Shown here piece after piece: positions 9,520 to 16,810 of a stretch of DNA of 64,000 nucleotides. Both the position numbers and the translations under genes were made by a program. Source of the stretch: Halalkalibacter suaedae (GTDB lineage Bacteria; Bacillota; Bacilli; Bacillales; Bacillaceae_D). The notes below the pieces were generated by a model. That model was not told where the DNA came from. It made no database searches and saw only the letters and a list, made by a program, of their open reading frames with translations. Location: NCBI RefSeq assembly GCF_017939705.1, contig NZ_JAGKSQ010000004.1, positions 310,001 to 374,000 on the forward strand. Reading direction: 5' to 3'. Position 1 is the first letter of the stretch. Each line of letters starts with the position of its first letter.

Positions 9520-9622
9520 GGAGTATTTAAAATGAACAAGATTCAGAACTATATCTTACTATTAATATAATGCTATGGGTAATTAATTCTAATAATTTCA
9601 GGGGACTTAAAGAGGTGATGGT

Positions 9623-10090
9623 GTGTTAAGAGGTGTTAGTTTCGAGATACCAAATAAATATGGAACTTTTCTCGCAGATATATTAAAACCAATTGAGCTT
9701 TCAACATATAATTGGCTAAATCAAAATGAAGAGGCTTATATAATAAAGGATGGTCATTTAGATGAAGAGTTATTTCCAGGAATTGAAGAAGTTATCGATG
9801 GAAGCCTTCTTGAAAATAGAATAAAAAACAATCAATATTATGTGATTTTTGCAGATTTAAAAGCCTTTCCTAAAGGGGAAAAAGTTCATAATATCAAGAC
9901 ATATGAAGAATTTTCGAATAGTAGATGTGAGCTTGTTTTATTAGTGGTTGACTCGGGTTATATAACAATTTACTGCAAGGATAAAGAAAAACTGAATTTT
10001 TTACATAGAAACGCAATTGAATGTAGTTTCGAAAATGTTGAATATATAACTGATGAAAATGATGGTAGAACAGGACTATCTGTTTGGTAG
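9623..10090 (+). CDS. DUF2691 family protein
   Basis: The 155-residue protein begins RGVSFEIPNKYGTFLADILK and has PIELSTYNWLN shortly after, which is the pattern I associate with DUF2691. It is soluble, without a signal peptide. GTG is the start, with a GAGGTG site 5 bp away. The role is unknown. It is a single-gene unit within the accessory island. Confidence 0.65.
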   Translation: MLRGVSFEIPNKYGTFLADILKPIELSTYNWLNQNEEAYIIKDGHLDEELFPGIEEVIDGSLLENRIKNNQYYVIFADLKAFPKGEKVHNIKTYEEFSNSRCELVLLVVDSGYITIYCKDKEKLNFLHRNAIECSFENVEYITDENDGRTGLSVW

Positions 10091-10192
10091 CATTTTTCCT
10101 TTAGGTCCTTTGAATGCCTTTTTTAATGCGGTGCGTGATCGTAAGAACGGATTATCAAGGGACTGAAGAGGTACATTATAACAAAGTATATT

Positions 10193-10328
10193 CTATGTTG
10201 TTCGTTTCCTGATTTTCTTGATTAACTGAAATAAAGCCATCATGGTTATTGCTAGATAAACAGGCAATACTTTATAGTCATTATGCTGTTTTTAATTTAT
10301 CTACCTCTAGCAAGTTAGATAAATTCAT
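10193..10328 (-). pseudogene. Small membrane protein gene with a frameshift
   Basis: On the minus strand, an AGGAGG site 4 bp before ATG (10328) opens a frame encoding MNLSNLLEVDKLK, which stops after a run of five A residues. Removing one A joins it to a frame encoding HNDYKVLPVYLAITMMALFQ and then LIKKIRKRTT, ending at TAG (10193-10195). The fused product would be a 44-residue single-helix membrane protein with a basic tail. I infer a one-base insertion in the A tract; a sequencing error or slippage on the A run are alternatives. Confidence 0.45.
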
Positions 10329-10427
10329 AGTTCCTCCTGTTTTTTTAGATAATTTATTACATCTGGATATATGTTGAAAGAAAAAAAGGTAAAAAATATT
10401 AATTAACTTTGTTAAAGAACTTTGAGT

Positions 10428-10452
10428 GTCCTGAGTTTCGGGACGTTTTTTT
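10428..10452 (+). terminator. Terminator hairpin of the repeat module
   Basis: GTCCTG pairs with CGGGAC (one G-U pair) and is followed by eight T residues. It lies immediately before promoter-like repeat copy 3. Confidence 0.7.
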
Positions 10453-10461
10453 TATGTCAGT

Positions 10462-10484
10462 AAAAAGGTAATTAATGTTAAACT
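10462..10484 (+). promoter_or_regulatory. Dispersed promoter-like repeat, copy 3
   Basis: It reads AAAAAGGTAATTAATGTTAA then ACT, with the extended -10-like TGTTAAACT. It lies about 70 bp before the gene at 10553. Confidence 0.6.
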
Positions 10485-10552
10485 TTTAGAAATAAACAGT
10501 TATTTTAAGAACATGAAACATTTTGGTGTTAGAAATATCGAGGGGGGAGACT

Positions 10553-11074
10553 GTGAAAAAAATATTACTTGGTTTTGGAGTTGTTGTAACAATGGTGGTA
10601 GCTGCCTTTATCTCTTTAGAGAATGGTAAAAAGAATAATTCATATTCGACTCCAGAAGCAGCATTAAACAATGTTGAAAATCCTAAATATGAAGTCTTAG
10701 AAATTATTGATACAAAGGTCTTCGACAGTATTGCGTATGTTTTTTATTATTCAGAAGTAGGTCTAAATCAGAAGAATTATTTAGCAGTAGCAAAAATAGA
10801 TCAGAATAAATATGGTTGGCGGTTTCACGAACTACTTGGGATCGGAGACATCAATGAAAGTAATGTGGGGAATTCTTCAGGCAAGGATAACTATATCGTC
10901 GGCTTCGCTCCAAAAGAAGTAGATAAATTGAAATTTGGAAGTGTTGAGGCTGAATTGATAGCAATGGAGACGAAAGGTATGAAAGCATTTTTACTACACG
11001 GTGTAGAATCTGAATTAATGGGTCAAGCCGATTTTCAGTATTTTGATATTGAAGGTCACGAGTTAACCTATTAA
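10553..11074 (+). CDS. Membrane-anchored hypothetical protein
   Basis: This is a 173-residue protein with an N-terminal signal-anchor helix (about residues 3-22, LLGFGVVVTMVVAAFISL) and a soluble extracytoplasmic remainder. GTG at 10553 follows a strong GGGGGAGA site; the upstream ATG at 10523 is rejected. The exported part (YEVLEIIDTKVFDSIAYVFY) looks like a small secreted beta-rich domain common in Bacillus. The family is not recognised. Confidence 0.7.
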   Translation: MKKILLGFGVVVTMVVAAFISLENGKKNNSYSTPEAALNNVENPKYEVLEIIDTKVFDSIAYVFYYSEVGLNQKNYLAVAKIDQNKYGWRFHELLGIGDINESNVGNSSGKDNYIVGFAPKEVDKLKFGSVEAELIAMETKGMKAFLLHGVESELMGQADFQYFDIEGHELTY

Positions 11075-11193
11075 ATGTTTACTCGGATAGCTTTTTAGAT
11101 TGAGGGATAAGGCAAGTTCCTGTAATAAGAATTTTATTAAGTTAAGGAACTATAGATTCGGTTGTAATTTGTAAATAAGGGAGTTTAAGGGAT

Positions 11194-11793
11194 ATGAAAG
11201 ATACAATAGGAAAGATAGATTATACCAATTATTTTTGGCAAGATGATAAGGTTAGGTTACGCAGTATTCAACCTGAAGATTGGGAGGGAGACTATTTAAG
11301 TAAGTTTGATAGTCCTGCACGTCGTTTATTGGAATGTGCTATTGAGTTGCCTCCTACAATTTCTAGTTCTAAAAAGTTCGCAGAGGAAGATGCTGATTTT
11401 GCTGGAACGAATGGAAGAATAATGTTCACTGTAGAAAATCTAGAAGGTAGAAGTATAGGTGGAATTAATTTAAATAGTATCGACGAGAGAAATGGTACAT
11501 TTAGTATTGGAATCGTTATTGATAAGGAACACCGTGGAAAGGGATACGGAACAAGTGCAATGAGAATCCTTTTAAAATATGCCTTCCTTGAGCGAAGACT
11601 TAATAAATTCAATGACTATGTTCTTGAAGGAAATGAAGGTTCTGCTAAGATGATGAAAAACCTCGGCTGTGTGCAAGAAGGCGTTCGCCGACAAGTTGTA
11701 TATCTAAACGGACAATATCTGGATTTTATTTTGTTTGGGTTAACAAAAGATGAGTTTATTGAGACAATTAAAGCAGAACGTACTTATGAATAG
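11194..11793 (+). CDS. GNAT acetyltransferase, RimJ/RimL type
   Basis: This is a 199-residue N-acetyltransferase. The acetyl-CoA pyrophosphate loop is in KEHRGKGYGTSAMRILLKYAF, and NEGSAKMMKNLGCVQEG matches the RimJ/RimL C-terminal core. The ATG follows a weak GGGA site. The family acetylates ribosomal-protein N-termini, amino sugars or antibiotics; the substrate here is unknown. It is a single-gene unit. Confidence 0.85.
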   Translation: MKDTIGKIDYTNYFWQDDKVRLRSIQPEDWEGDYLSKFDSPARRLLECAIELPPTISSSKKFAEEDADFAGTNGRIMFTVENLEGRSIGGINLNSIDERNGTFSIGIVIDKEHRGKGYGTSAMRILLKYAFLERRLNKFNDYVLEGNEGSAKMMKNLGCVQEGVRRQVVYLNGQYLDFILFGLTKDEFIETIKAERTYE

Positions 11794-11914
11794 GTATGCG
11801 ACTGTTCAATATGAACTTCACTTTTTCTTTATAATACAAATTGTAAAAAATGCTATTATTTATTGAGTTGTTGGAAATTTTTCGTTTATTTTCTAAAATA
11901 ATCAATCAATTCAA

Positions 11915-11943
11915 TTGAGAATCTTTATCATTTGTTGTATAGT
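11915..11943 (+). promoter_or_regulatory. Sigma-A promoter overlapped by a Fur-box-like operator
   Basis: TTGAGA (11915-11920), a 17-bp spacer and TATAGT (11938-11943) form a good vegetative promoter. The 15-mer TGAGAATCTTTATCA (11916-11930) matches the 7-1-7 Fur box TGATAATNATTATCA at 12 of 14 defined positions and overlaps the -35. Iron-dependent repression of the following gene is inferred. Confidence 0.6.
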
Positions 11944-11983
11944 AGATAGGAAGATACATATATACAAGTGAGGAGAAGATATA

Positions 11984-12706
11984 ATGCAAATTTACTGGAC
12001 TAAAATAAATAAGATTATTGAAGAAACGCCTGAGGTTAAAACATACCTGCTTGATTGTCCGGAAGGCTTTACATGGGAAGAGGGTTCCCACACTCACTTC
12101 GCATTGGAAGGTTTTAATGCTGATGAGGATAAACCAAATCGTAGCCTAATCCGCCACATGTCTATCTCCACTTTACCGCACGAAAATTCAATCGGGATCA
12201 CAACTCGCATTAAAGAGCAGTGCTCTGAATTTAAAGCGATCTTAAGAAGTCTTGAAATCGGCGATGAAGTTGCAATCTTCAAAACTCATTCGAATGTACC
12301 ACTTAAAAGAGAAGATAAAAATGTTTATCTGCTGTCATCTGGTGTTGGTCTAGCAACGTTCAGACCGCTTGTTCTTGATTATTTCGAGCGTGCTGACAAC
12401 GTTACTCACATTCATTCCCTCAACATCGATTCAACAAAAGATTTCTTGTTTACTAATATTTTTAAGACAGCTCCTGAAAAGAAGTTTACATCACAGTTCG
12501 TTGATAATAGAACAGATTACTATGAAGAAGTGAAAAATCTTGCAGCTGACAAGGATGGACTTTTCTATGTTGTCGGTAGTGACGAATTCCTTGTACAGAA
12601 CATTAAAGTCCTTCGTGAACAGGGCATCAAGCCAGAACAGATCATGCTCGATAAGCATGAACAAATGCTGCCTGATTTTTTGTCAGTTGATTTGGCAACT
12701 AATTGA
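11984..12706 (+). CDS. Ferredoxin-reductase-like flavoprotein, probably iron-regulated
   Basis: This is a 240-residue protein with the two-domain FNR fold. The flavin-binding motif RHMSIST is near residue 58 and the nucleotide-binding motif LLSSGVGLATFRPL near 117. The end (EQGIKPEQIMLDKH) resembles the usual NAD-domain terminus. No iron-sulfur cysteine cluster is visible. The Fur-type box on its promoter suggests a role in reducing ferric iron, a siderophore or heme-related substrate, but the substrate is inferred only from regulation. GAGGAG precedes the ATG. Confidence 0.75.
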   Translation: MQIYWTKINKIIEETPEVKTYLLDCPEGFTWEEGSHTHFALEGFNADEDKPNRSLIRHMSISTLPHENSIGITTRIKEQCSEFKAILRSLEIGDEVAIFKTHSNVPLKREDKNVYLLSSGVGLATFRPLVLDYFERADNVTHIHSLNIDSTKDFLFTNIFKTAPEKKFTSQFVDNRTDYYEEVKNLAADKDGLFYVVGSDEFLVQNIKVLREQGIKPEQIMLDKHEQMLPDFLSVDLATN

Positions 12707-12790
12707 GACAAAATTTAGATATTAGATAGATTCAACTGACGAGGGAACATAAGGGTTTCTAAGATCCTTTGAAGCCTATATTAAACTTAT

Positions 12791-12835
12791 AAAGTAAAAG
12801 AATGGCTTCTGATTAAGCCATTCTTTTACTTTTAT
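12791..12835. terminator. Bidirectional terminator between convergent genes
   Basis: An 18-bp perfect stem from AAAGTAAAAGAATGGCTT to its complement is flanked by A/T runs on both sides. It serves the flavoprotein gene and the convergent RDD gene. Confidence 0.9.
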
Positions 12836-12942
12836 TGTGAACATATGACCTTACACGACGTCAATTATTATAAAGTAACAATTCATCTTACTCCATCTAT
12901 CATAAATCATTAAAACAGCTTTGTCCCAGCTCCATCTTTTGC

Positions 12943-13362
12943 TTATATTTCTGGTGGGTCATAGGTTACATACGTACCAGCAATGAGATCGTGAATCGAA
13001 CGGTTATCATCCCGTATACCGACCATAATCGCACTAACAATGATACCTACACCAAACGTCACGACATATACTATACCTGCAACAATGTTTCTTAACGCCA
13101 TTGTCCCAAGTCCAAGCTTTTCCCCATCCACTCTTACAATCCGTATCCCCAATATTCGTTTGCCAACCGTATAGCCATGCCAAATAATCGGTAGAATCAG
13201 ATAATACAGTAAATCAATTAAATCGAATGGGAATGCTTCATCTCTTCCGTATTGCCCGAAAAAGATGGAAGAAATGAAATTCATTGCAATAGACAGCAGA
13301 ATTCCATCTAACAACGTCGCACCGAGTCTAGCCCAAAAGCCAACTGAATTCTGACAATACAT
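12943..13362 (-). CDS. RDD family membrane protein
   Basis: This is a 139-residue integral membrane protein. The RDD hallmark residues are visible: the opening VGFWARLGATLLDGILL has the Arg and Asp, and VGKRILGIRIV and DDNRSIHDLIAGTYV follow. Three membrane helices are predicted. The ATG is preceded by GGGAGGGGG. The family resembles B. subtilis YckC/YteJ; some RDD proteins act in ion tolerance, but the role here is unknown. Confidence 0.88.
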   Translation of the reverse strand: MYCQNSVGFWARLGATLLDGILLSIAMNFISSIFFGQYGRDEAFPFDLIDLLYYLILPIIWHGYTVGKRILGIRIVRVDGEKLGLGTMALRNIVAGIVYVVTFGVGIIVSAIMVGIRDDNRSIHDLIAGTYVTYDPPEI

Positions 13363-13607
13363 TCTGATTCCCCCTCCCGAACAAACTAATGCTGCTCCTC
13401 CTAAAAGCTATGTGTCCTTTTCCTTTTTGTCTATCCCTTAATTTTACATTGAAATAATAAGTCTCTACAAGACATATCGTATGTTAGAAATACACCTATA
13501 ATGCTTGTCTACCTCGAGATGTACCTCTGCCAGTATTCTCCAACCTTAATTTATTTTGATTAGTGCCTCAGATGGTTGCAGATTAGTTCGTTAAGGGAAA
13601 TAATGTA

Positions 13608-13636
13608 TTAACAGTTAATTTTTTATGGGGTATAAT
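13608..13636 (+). promoter_or_regulatory. Promoter of the methyltransferase leader RNA
   Basis: TTAACA (13608-13613), a 17-bp spacer and a perfect TATAAT (13631-13636) are present. A degenerate copy of the dispersed repeat (AAGGGAAATAATGTATTAA, about 13593-13611) overlaps the -35. Transcription would start near 13643. Confidence 0.7.
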
Positions 13637-13667
13637 CATATTAATTCTTTCAAATGAGGTGTACGGC

Positions 13668-13697
13668 ATGTCTAACCGGATTGTTCGAAGTAATTAG
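13668..13697 (+). CDS. Leader peptide 1, 9 aa
   Basis: ATG at 13668 encodes MSNRIVRSN and then TAG. The ribosome site GAGGTG is 6 bp upstream, as good as that of any full gene here. The last codons lie in the 5' arm of the long leader helix, so a stalled ribosome would open that helix. Confidence 0.45.
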   Translation: MSNRIVRSN

Positions 13698-13741
13698 TTT
13701 TCGGGCTGGAAAAAACGCGTACCAGCTATAAAGGGAGGAGT

Positions 13742-13783
13742 ATGCCCTTTTTACGAAAACTAAAACTTGAACAGTGTCGGTAG
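13742..13783 (+). CDS. Leader peptide 2, 13 aa
   Basis: ATG at 13742 encodes MPFLRKLKLEQCR and then TAG. GGGAGG lies only 3 bp upstream, so initiation may be weak. The KLK triplet fits the +X+ pattern known from macrolide-dependent stalling peptides such as ErmDL. The ORF covers the 3' arm of the long leader helix. Confidence 0.35.
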   Translation: MPFLRKLKLEQCR

Positions 13784-13800
13784 TCATTATGCAACTAAAA

Positions 13801-13834
13801 GCCTAAGACGCTGAACGGTGTCTTAGGGTTTTTT
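13801..13834 (+). terminator. Terminator in front of the methyltransferase gene
   Basis: CCTAAGAC pairs with GTGTCTTAGG across an 8-nt loop and is followed by six T residues. It lies about 20 bp before the gene start, so read-through of this hairpin must be needed for expression from the leader promoter. Confidence 0.85.
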
Positions 13835-13855
13835 ACATTTGAAAGGTGGATGAAA

Positions 13856-14605
13856 ATGATAAATGAAATGGATTATAAAAGCTTTTATGAAAAAGTTGGC
13901 AAAACGAATGGTTGGGATTTTAGTAAGTTAAAGGTTAGATTAGAAGGAGCATTATGGGATTTCAATGAGGAAATCAAGAATAAATCAAGAACCTCAGACA
14001 TTCTTCTGGACATCGGAACAGGTGGTGGAGAAAATCTCTTAACGATTGCTTCTTCGTTCCTATTCTTAAGCGGTATTGATTTATCCTATGAAATGATTGA
14101 ATCAGCACAAACAAATTTGAAAAGAGCTGGTATATCAAATGTTCGTTTCTCTCAAATGTCTTCTGACAAATTAGAATTTCCTGCGGGATTTTTTGATGTG
14201 GTCACTTGCCGTCACGCACCATTTAGTTCAATGGAGGTGGCTAAGGTGTTGAAGAAGGGCGGGTACTTTTTAACTCAACAAGTCGGTGAAAGGGATAAAG
14301 TAAATCTAAAAAGAGCATTTAAGCGAGGACAAGTTTCACAAAAGAATGAGGCATTATTAGCAAGATATGTCAAAGAGTTAGAAGAATTGAGTTTTTCTAA
14401 AGTTCAACACTTTGAATACGATGCTACTGAGTATTACCAAAGAACAGAAGACCTCATCTTCCTACTAAAGCATGCACCGATCATTCCGAATTTTGGTGAG
14501 GAAGTTAATGATTTTGAACTGTTGGCTGATTTCATAAAAGAGAATAGCACTGAAAAAGGGATTCGAACCAATTCGAATCGGTTTCTGATAATAGCTAGGA
14601 AGTAG
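13856..14605 (+). CDS. Class I SAM-dependent methyltransferase
   Basis: This is a roughly 249-residue methyltransferase with the SAM-binding motif I (ILLDIGTGGGENLL, near residue 43). GIDLSYEMIESA, the acidic post-I strand (FFDVVTCRHAPF) and VLKKGGYFLTQQV follow. ATG at 13856 is 6 bp after AAAGGTGG; the ATG at 13850 abuts that site and is less likely. The methyl acceptor is unknown. The leader-peptide attenuator upstream suggests a ribosome-related or antibiotic-resistance role, which is inference from regulation only. Confidence 0.87.
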   Translation: MINEMDYKSFYEKVGKTNGWDFSKLKVRLEGALWDFNEEIKNKSRTSDILLDIGTGGGENLLTIASSFLFLSGIDLSYEMIESAQTNLKRAGISNVRFSQMSSDKLEFPAGFFDVVTCRHAPFSSMEVAKVLKKGGYFLTQQVGERDKVNLKRAFKRGQVSQKNEALLARYVKELEELSFSKVQHFEYDATEYYQRTEDLIFLLKHAPIIPNFGEEVNDFELLADFIKENSTEKGIRTNSNRFLIIARK

Positions 14606-14660
14606 AAGGAGTGGACAGTTGAAAATTAAGATCCAATCTAACTATGCGAGGTGATCCCAC

Positions 14661-15191
14661 ATGCAAATATATCCTTACTGTCCACTGAAAACCAGAACTA
14701 TTGAAGTAGGTGGACTTACAAAAGTGCAGCTTATTCAGAAGTTGGAACGAAACTTCATTATGATGAATGAGTATGGAAAGAGACTACTATCGGATGAACG
14801 TTTCAAGATTTCTAACGTGAAATATAATCTTGAGACTGTAGAATTAACCGTTAGAAACCTTGGCCTCCCTAATGGAGGGACAACTTCTCATATTTTTAAA
14901 AGAGCTAGGGAGCTTGGTTTAGTGTTGTGCCCGCTTGAGCTAGGTCCCTATTTAAGACTAGAATATCGGGATCAGACTGAAGGTGGTCAAGGGAATTCTG
15001 TGCAAAATCAAGCCCCAGTAGGCTCTGTTACAATTGCATCTGAAATCTTAAGTGCAAATGATGAATTCCCGAAAGGATTTTATCTTAGACGTTTAAGTGA
15101 TGGGTTGTGGTTGCGTGGTTATGTTGCTGACGATTTACATATTTGGGATCCAGGTGATCACTTTATTTTTTGTAAAGCGGTTGGAGTTTAG
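14661..15191 (+). CDS. Conserved hypothetical protein, 176 aa
   Basis: This is a soluble protein with GAGGTGAT 8-10 bp before the ATG. It contains VGGLTKVQLIQKLE, DERFKISNVKYNLETVELTV, LELGPYLRLEYRDQ, GSVTIASEILS and FPKGFYLRRLSDGLWLRGY. I recall similar proteins in other Bacillaceae annotated only as hypothetical. The many paired aromatic and charged motifs suggest a compact folded enzyme-like or binding protein, but no function can be assigned. It lies 55 bp after the methyltransferase and may be co-transcribed with it. Confidence 0.75.
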   Translation: MQIYPYCPLKTRTIEVGGLTKVQLIQKLERNFIMMNEYGKRLLSDERFKISNVKYNLETVELTVRNLGLPNGGTTSHIFKRARELGLVLCPLELGPYLRLEYRDQTEGGQGNSVQNQAPVGSVTIASEILSANDEFPKGFYLRRLSDGLWLRGYVADDLHIWDPGDHFIFCKAVGV

Positions 15192-15216
15192 TGTTTTAGT
15201 TTCAATCTTTATTTAA

Positions 15217-15400
15217 GCGGACATCTGTTCCGTTATTAAAGAATAAAGAGCATGTTTTTAGCGTAATACGGACATCTATTCCTCTATTCACCTCTAAAAG
15301 TGCTACTAACAGTCGATTACCAGCTTATAACGGATCAAATGTCCTTTAAACCTATCAAACCATCGAATATATTAGTAATAACGTACCAAATGTCCGTTCT
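15217..15400. repeat. Inverted cluster of CGGACATCTGTTCCG-type repeats
   Basis: Four related units lie in this gene-free stretch. Two point one way (GCGGACATCTGTTCCGTTAT at 15217; TACGGACATCTATTCCTCTA at 15267). Two are inverted (ATAACGGATCAAATGTCC near 15327; AACGTACCAAATGTCCGTT near 15380). The same motif occurs twice in duplicated form at 35104-35795. As RNA the cluster would fold into a long hairpin. Confidence 0.6.
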
Positions 15401-15489
15401 AGTTTAAAAGATGCAGCACGTTATTCTAAACAAAAGTTTAGTTGATTCTATGAAATTTAAATCAGAATTAGAGTAAGTGAAACAGGATA

Positions 15490-15525
15490 GGATTCAGCTT
15501 AAACGCTGAATCCTTCTTATTTTTC
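15490..15525 (+). terminator. Terminator hairpin of the repeat module
   Basis: GGATTCAGC pairs perfectly with GCTGAATCC across 6 nt, followed by a T-rich run. Promoter-like repeat copy 4 follows. Confidence 0.85.
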
Positions 15526-15533
15526 TACCCAAT

Positions 15534-15555
15534 AAAAGGAAATTAATGCTAAAAT
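15534..15555 (+). promoter_or_regulatory. Dispersed promoter-like repeat, copy 4
   Basis: It reads AAAAGGAAATTAATGCTAAA then AT, with the extended -10 TGCTAAAAT. It lies 46 bp before the DUF4269 gene start, a normal distance for a promoter. Confidence 0.65.
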
Positions 15556-15600
15556 AATGAGGACTGGATAAAGATTAATTAGGAACGATCGGGAGCTGCT

Positions 15601-16134
15601 ATGTTTGAAAAGATTACTTATTTAGAATCAGGAAATACAAAACAAAAACGTGCTTATAAAGTGATAAATGATGTAGGAATAATGACTAGCTTAGCAGAGT
15701 TTAATCCAATACTTTGCGGAACTTTACCCATAAATCTAGATATCTCTGGCTCTGATCTAGATATCATTATGGAAGTTTATGATTTCGAGCACTTTGAGAA
15801 AATGGCGAGACGTCTGTTTGGTGATAGGGAAAACTTTAAAATTAAACGACTTGTTATAAGAGAAGTACCAGTGATAAAAGTGAATTTTGTGTATGATGGT
15901 TTTGAATTTGAATTGTTTGGCCAGCCGGTTCCTGTTACAAATCAATATGCTTATTTGCATATGGTCATTGAGCATAGGCTAATGGAACAGCATCCTCACC
16001 TAAGGGTGGCGGTTATTCAGAAAAAAGAGCAAGGTATGAAAACAGAGCCTGCATTTTGTAAGCTTTTGGGCTTAGAAGGAGACCCGTATGAAAGTCTATT
16101 AGAGTACGGGAAATCGCTTGGTTTTACGAAATAG
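15601..16134 (+). CDS. DUF4269 nucleotidyltransferase-like protein
   Basis: This 177-residue protein has the diagnostic run LCGTLPINLDISGSDLDII near residues 38-56. The GTLP, SGSDLD core resembles the metal-binding part of nucleotidyltransferase-fold enzymes, and the DUF4269 family carries it. VIKVNFVYDGFEFELFGQ supplies a possible third acidic strand. The substrate is unknown. GGAGCTGCT precedes the ATG weakly. The gene is followed closely by a GNAT gene, a pairing seen for small-molecule-modifying enzymes. Confidence 0.85.
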   Translation: MFEKITYLESGNTKQKRAYKVINDVGIMTSLAEFNPILCGTLPINLDISGSDLDIIMEVYDFEHFEKMARRLFGDRENFKIKRLVIREVPVIKVNFVYDGFEFELFGQPVPVTNQYAYLHMVIEHRLMEQHPHLRVAVIQKKEQGMKTEPAFCKLLGLEGDPYESLLEYGKSLGFTK

Positions 16135-16167
16135 ATTCAAGTGTGATTATGTAAATTGAGGAGACAA

Positions 16168-16608
16168 ATGAAAATGAACCTACATATAACGAAAGAGTTA
16201 AATCAAAAGGATAAACAATATATTTCTGATGAACTTTATTATTTTAATTTGAAGCATTTCCCTAAGGATCTGGGAGGTAGGTATGAAGAAATCTGCCTAT
16301 ATCTCAAGGACGATGAAGGCGTTGTTCGTGGCGGAATGCTCAGTGAAATTTGTTGGAATTGGCTCGAGATTCATACGTTTATGCTTAACGAAGATATTAG
16401 GAAACAGGGATATGGAACGAAATTATTAGCAGAAATTGAGAAAATAGCTGTAGAAAAAGATTGTGATTTTATTAAGGTAGATACATTGAGTTTTCAAGCG
16501 TTAAATTTTTATCAGAAGAATGGTTATAAAGTTTTCGGGAGTATCGACAATGTCGGGCGAGATTTTGAGCACTATTATTTAAAAAAGGATTTAAAGACTA
16601 GTAAATAG
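16168..16608 (+). CDS. GNAT acetyltransferase
   Basis: This is a 146-residue N-acetyltransferase. The acetyl-CoA loop is in NEDIRKQGYGTKLLAEIEKIA (about residues 76-96), and FQALNFYQKNGYKVFG is the usual C-terminal segment. ATG at 16168 has GAGGAG 4 bp upstream. A second ATG 6 bp later is possible; a TTG before the ribosome site is not. The substrate is unknown. Confidence 0.87.
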   Translation: MKMNLHITKELNQKDKQYISDELYYFNLKHFPKDLGGRYEEICLYLKDDEGVVRGGMLSEICWNWLEIHTFMLNEDIRKQGYGTKLLAEIEKIAVEKDCDFIKVDTLSFQALNFYQKNGYKVFGSIDNVGRDFEHYYLKKDLKTSK

Positions 16609-16623
16609 AGAAGGCGGAATAAG

Positions 16624-16782
16624 GTGGAGATGAATAAAGAGACAACTAGAAAACAAAAACAACCTGGAGTGTTAAAGTGCATCCTTATTGAGATTCGGGA
16701 TTCGATCATTTTTGAAATCATTTGGAGCATTGTAACCTTCATTCCGAGAACGATCATACGTGTGATCAGAAATATGAATTAA
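16624..16782 (+). CDS. Small membrane protein, about 52 aa
   Basis: GTG at 16624 has AAGGCGG 6 bp upstream; an in-frame ATG at 16630 has a site too close. The product ends in a hydrophobic, basic segment (IIFEIIWSIVTFIPRTIIRV). It is likely a membrane-surface or single-helix peptide. Similar short IPRxIIR-type proteins occur in Bacillaceae without known function. It lies 15 bp after the GNAT gene. Confidence 0.55.
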   Translation: MEMNKETTRKQKQPGVLKCILIEIRDSIIFEIIWSIVTFIPRTIIRVIRNMN

Positions 16783-16810
16783 TCTAAGAAATGAGTGGGA
16801 GTTGAGTTCT

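Larger units (their letters stand above)
13643..13834 (+). promoter_or_regulatory. Structured leader RNA with two short ORFs and a terminator (candidate attenuator)
   Basis: Between the promoter and the methyltransferase gene lies about 190 nt of structured leader. A long arm pairs TGTTCGAAGT..TTAGTTTTCG (13682-13703) with CGAAAACTAA..ACTTGAACA (13754-13773). Inside it are two small hairpins (GCTGG/CCAGC and AAAGGG/CCCTTT). The leader ends in a terminator. Two tiny ORFs (13668-13697, 13742-13783) overlap the pairing arms. This layout is typical of ribosome-stalling attenuators; a free-standing small RNA is the alternative. Confidence 0.5.

Noticed and set aside
13643-13834. 6S RNA or a known riboswitch in the methyltransferase leader
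   Set aside because: The length fits 6S RNA, but the apex has two side hairpins and two ORFs with ribosome sites, and no conserved riboswitch core is present.
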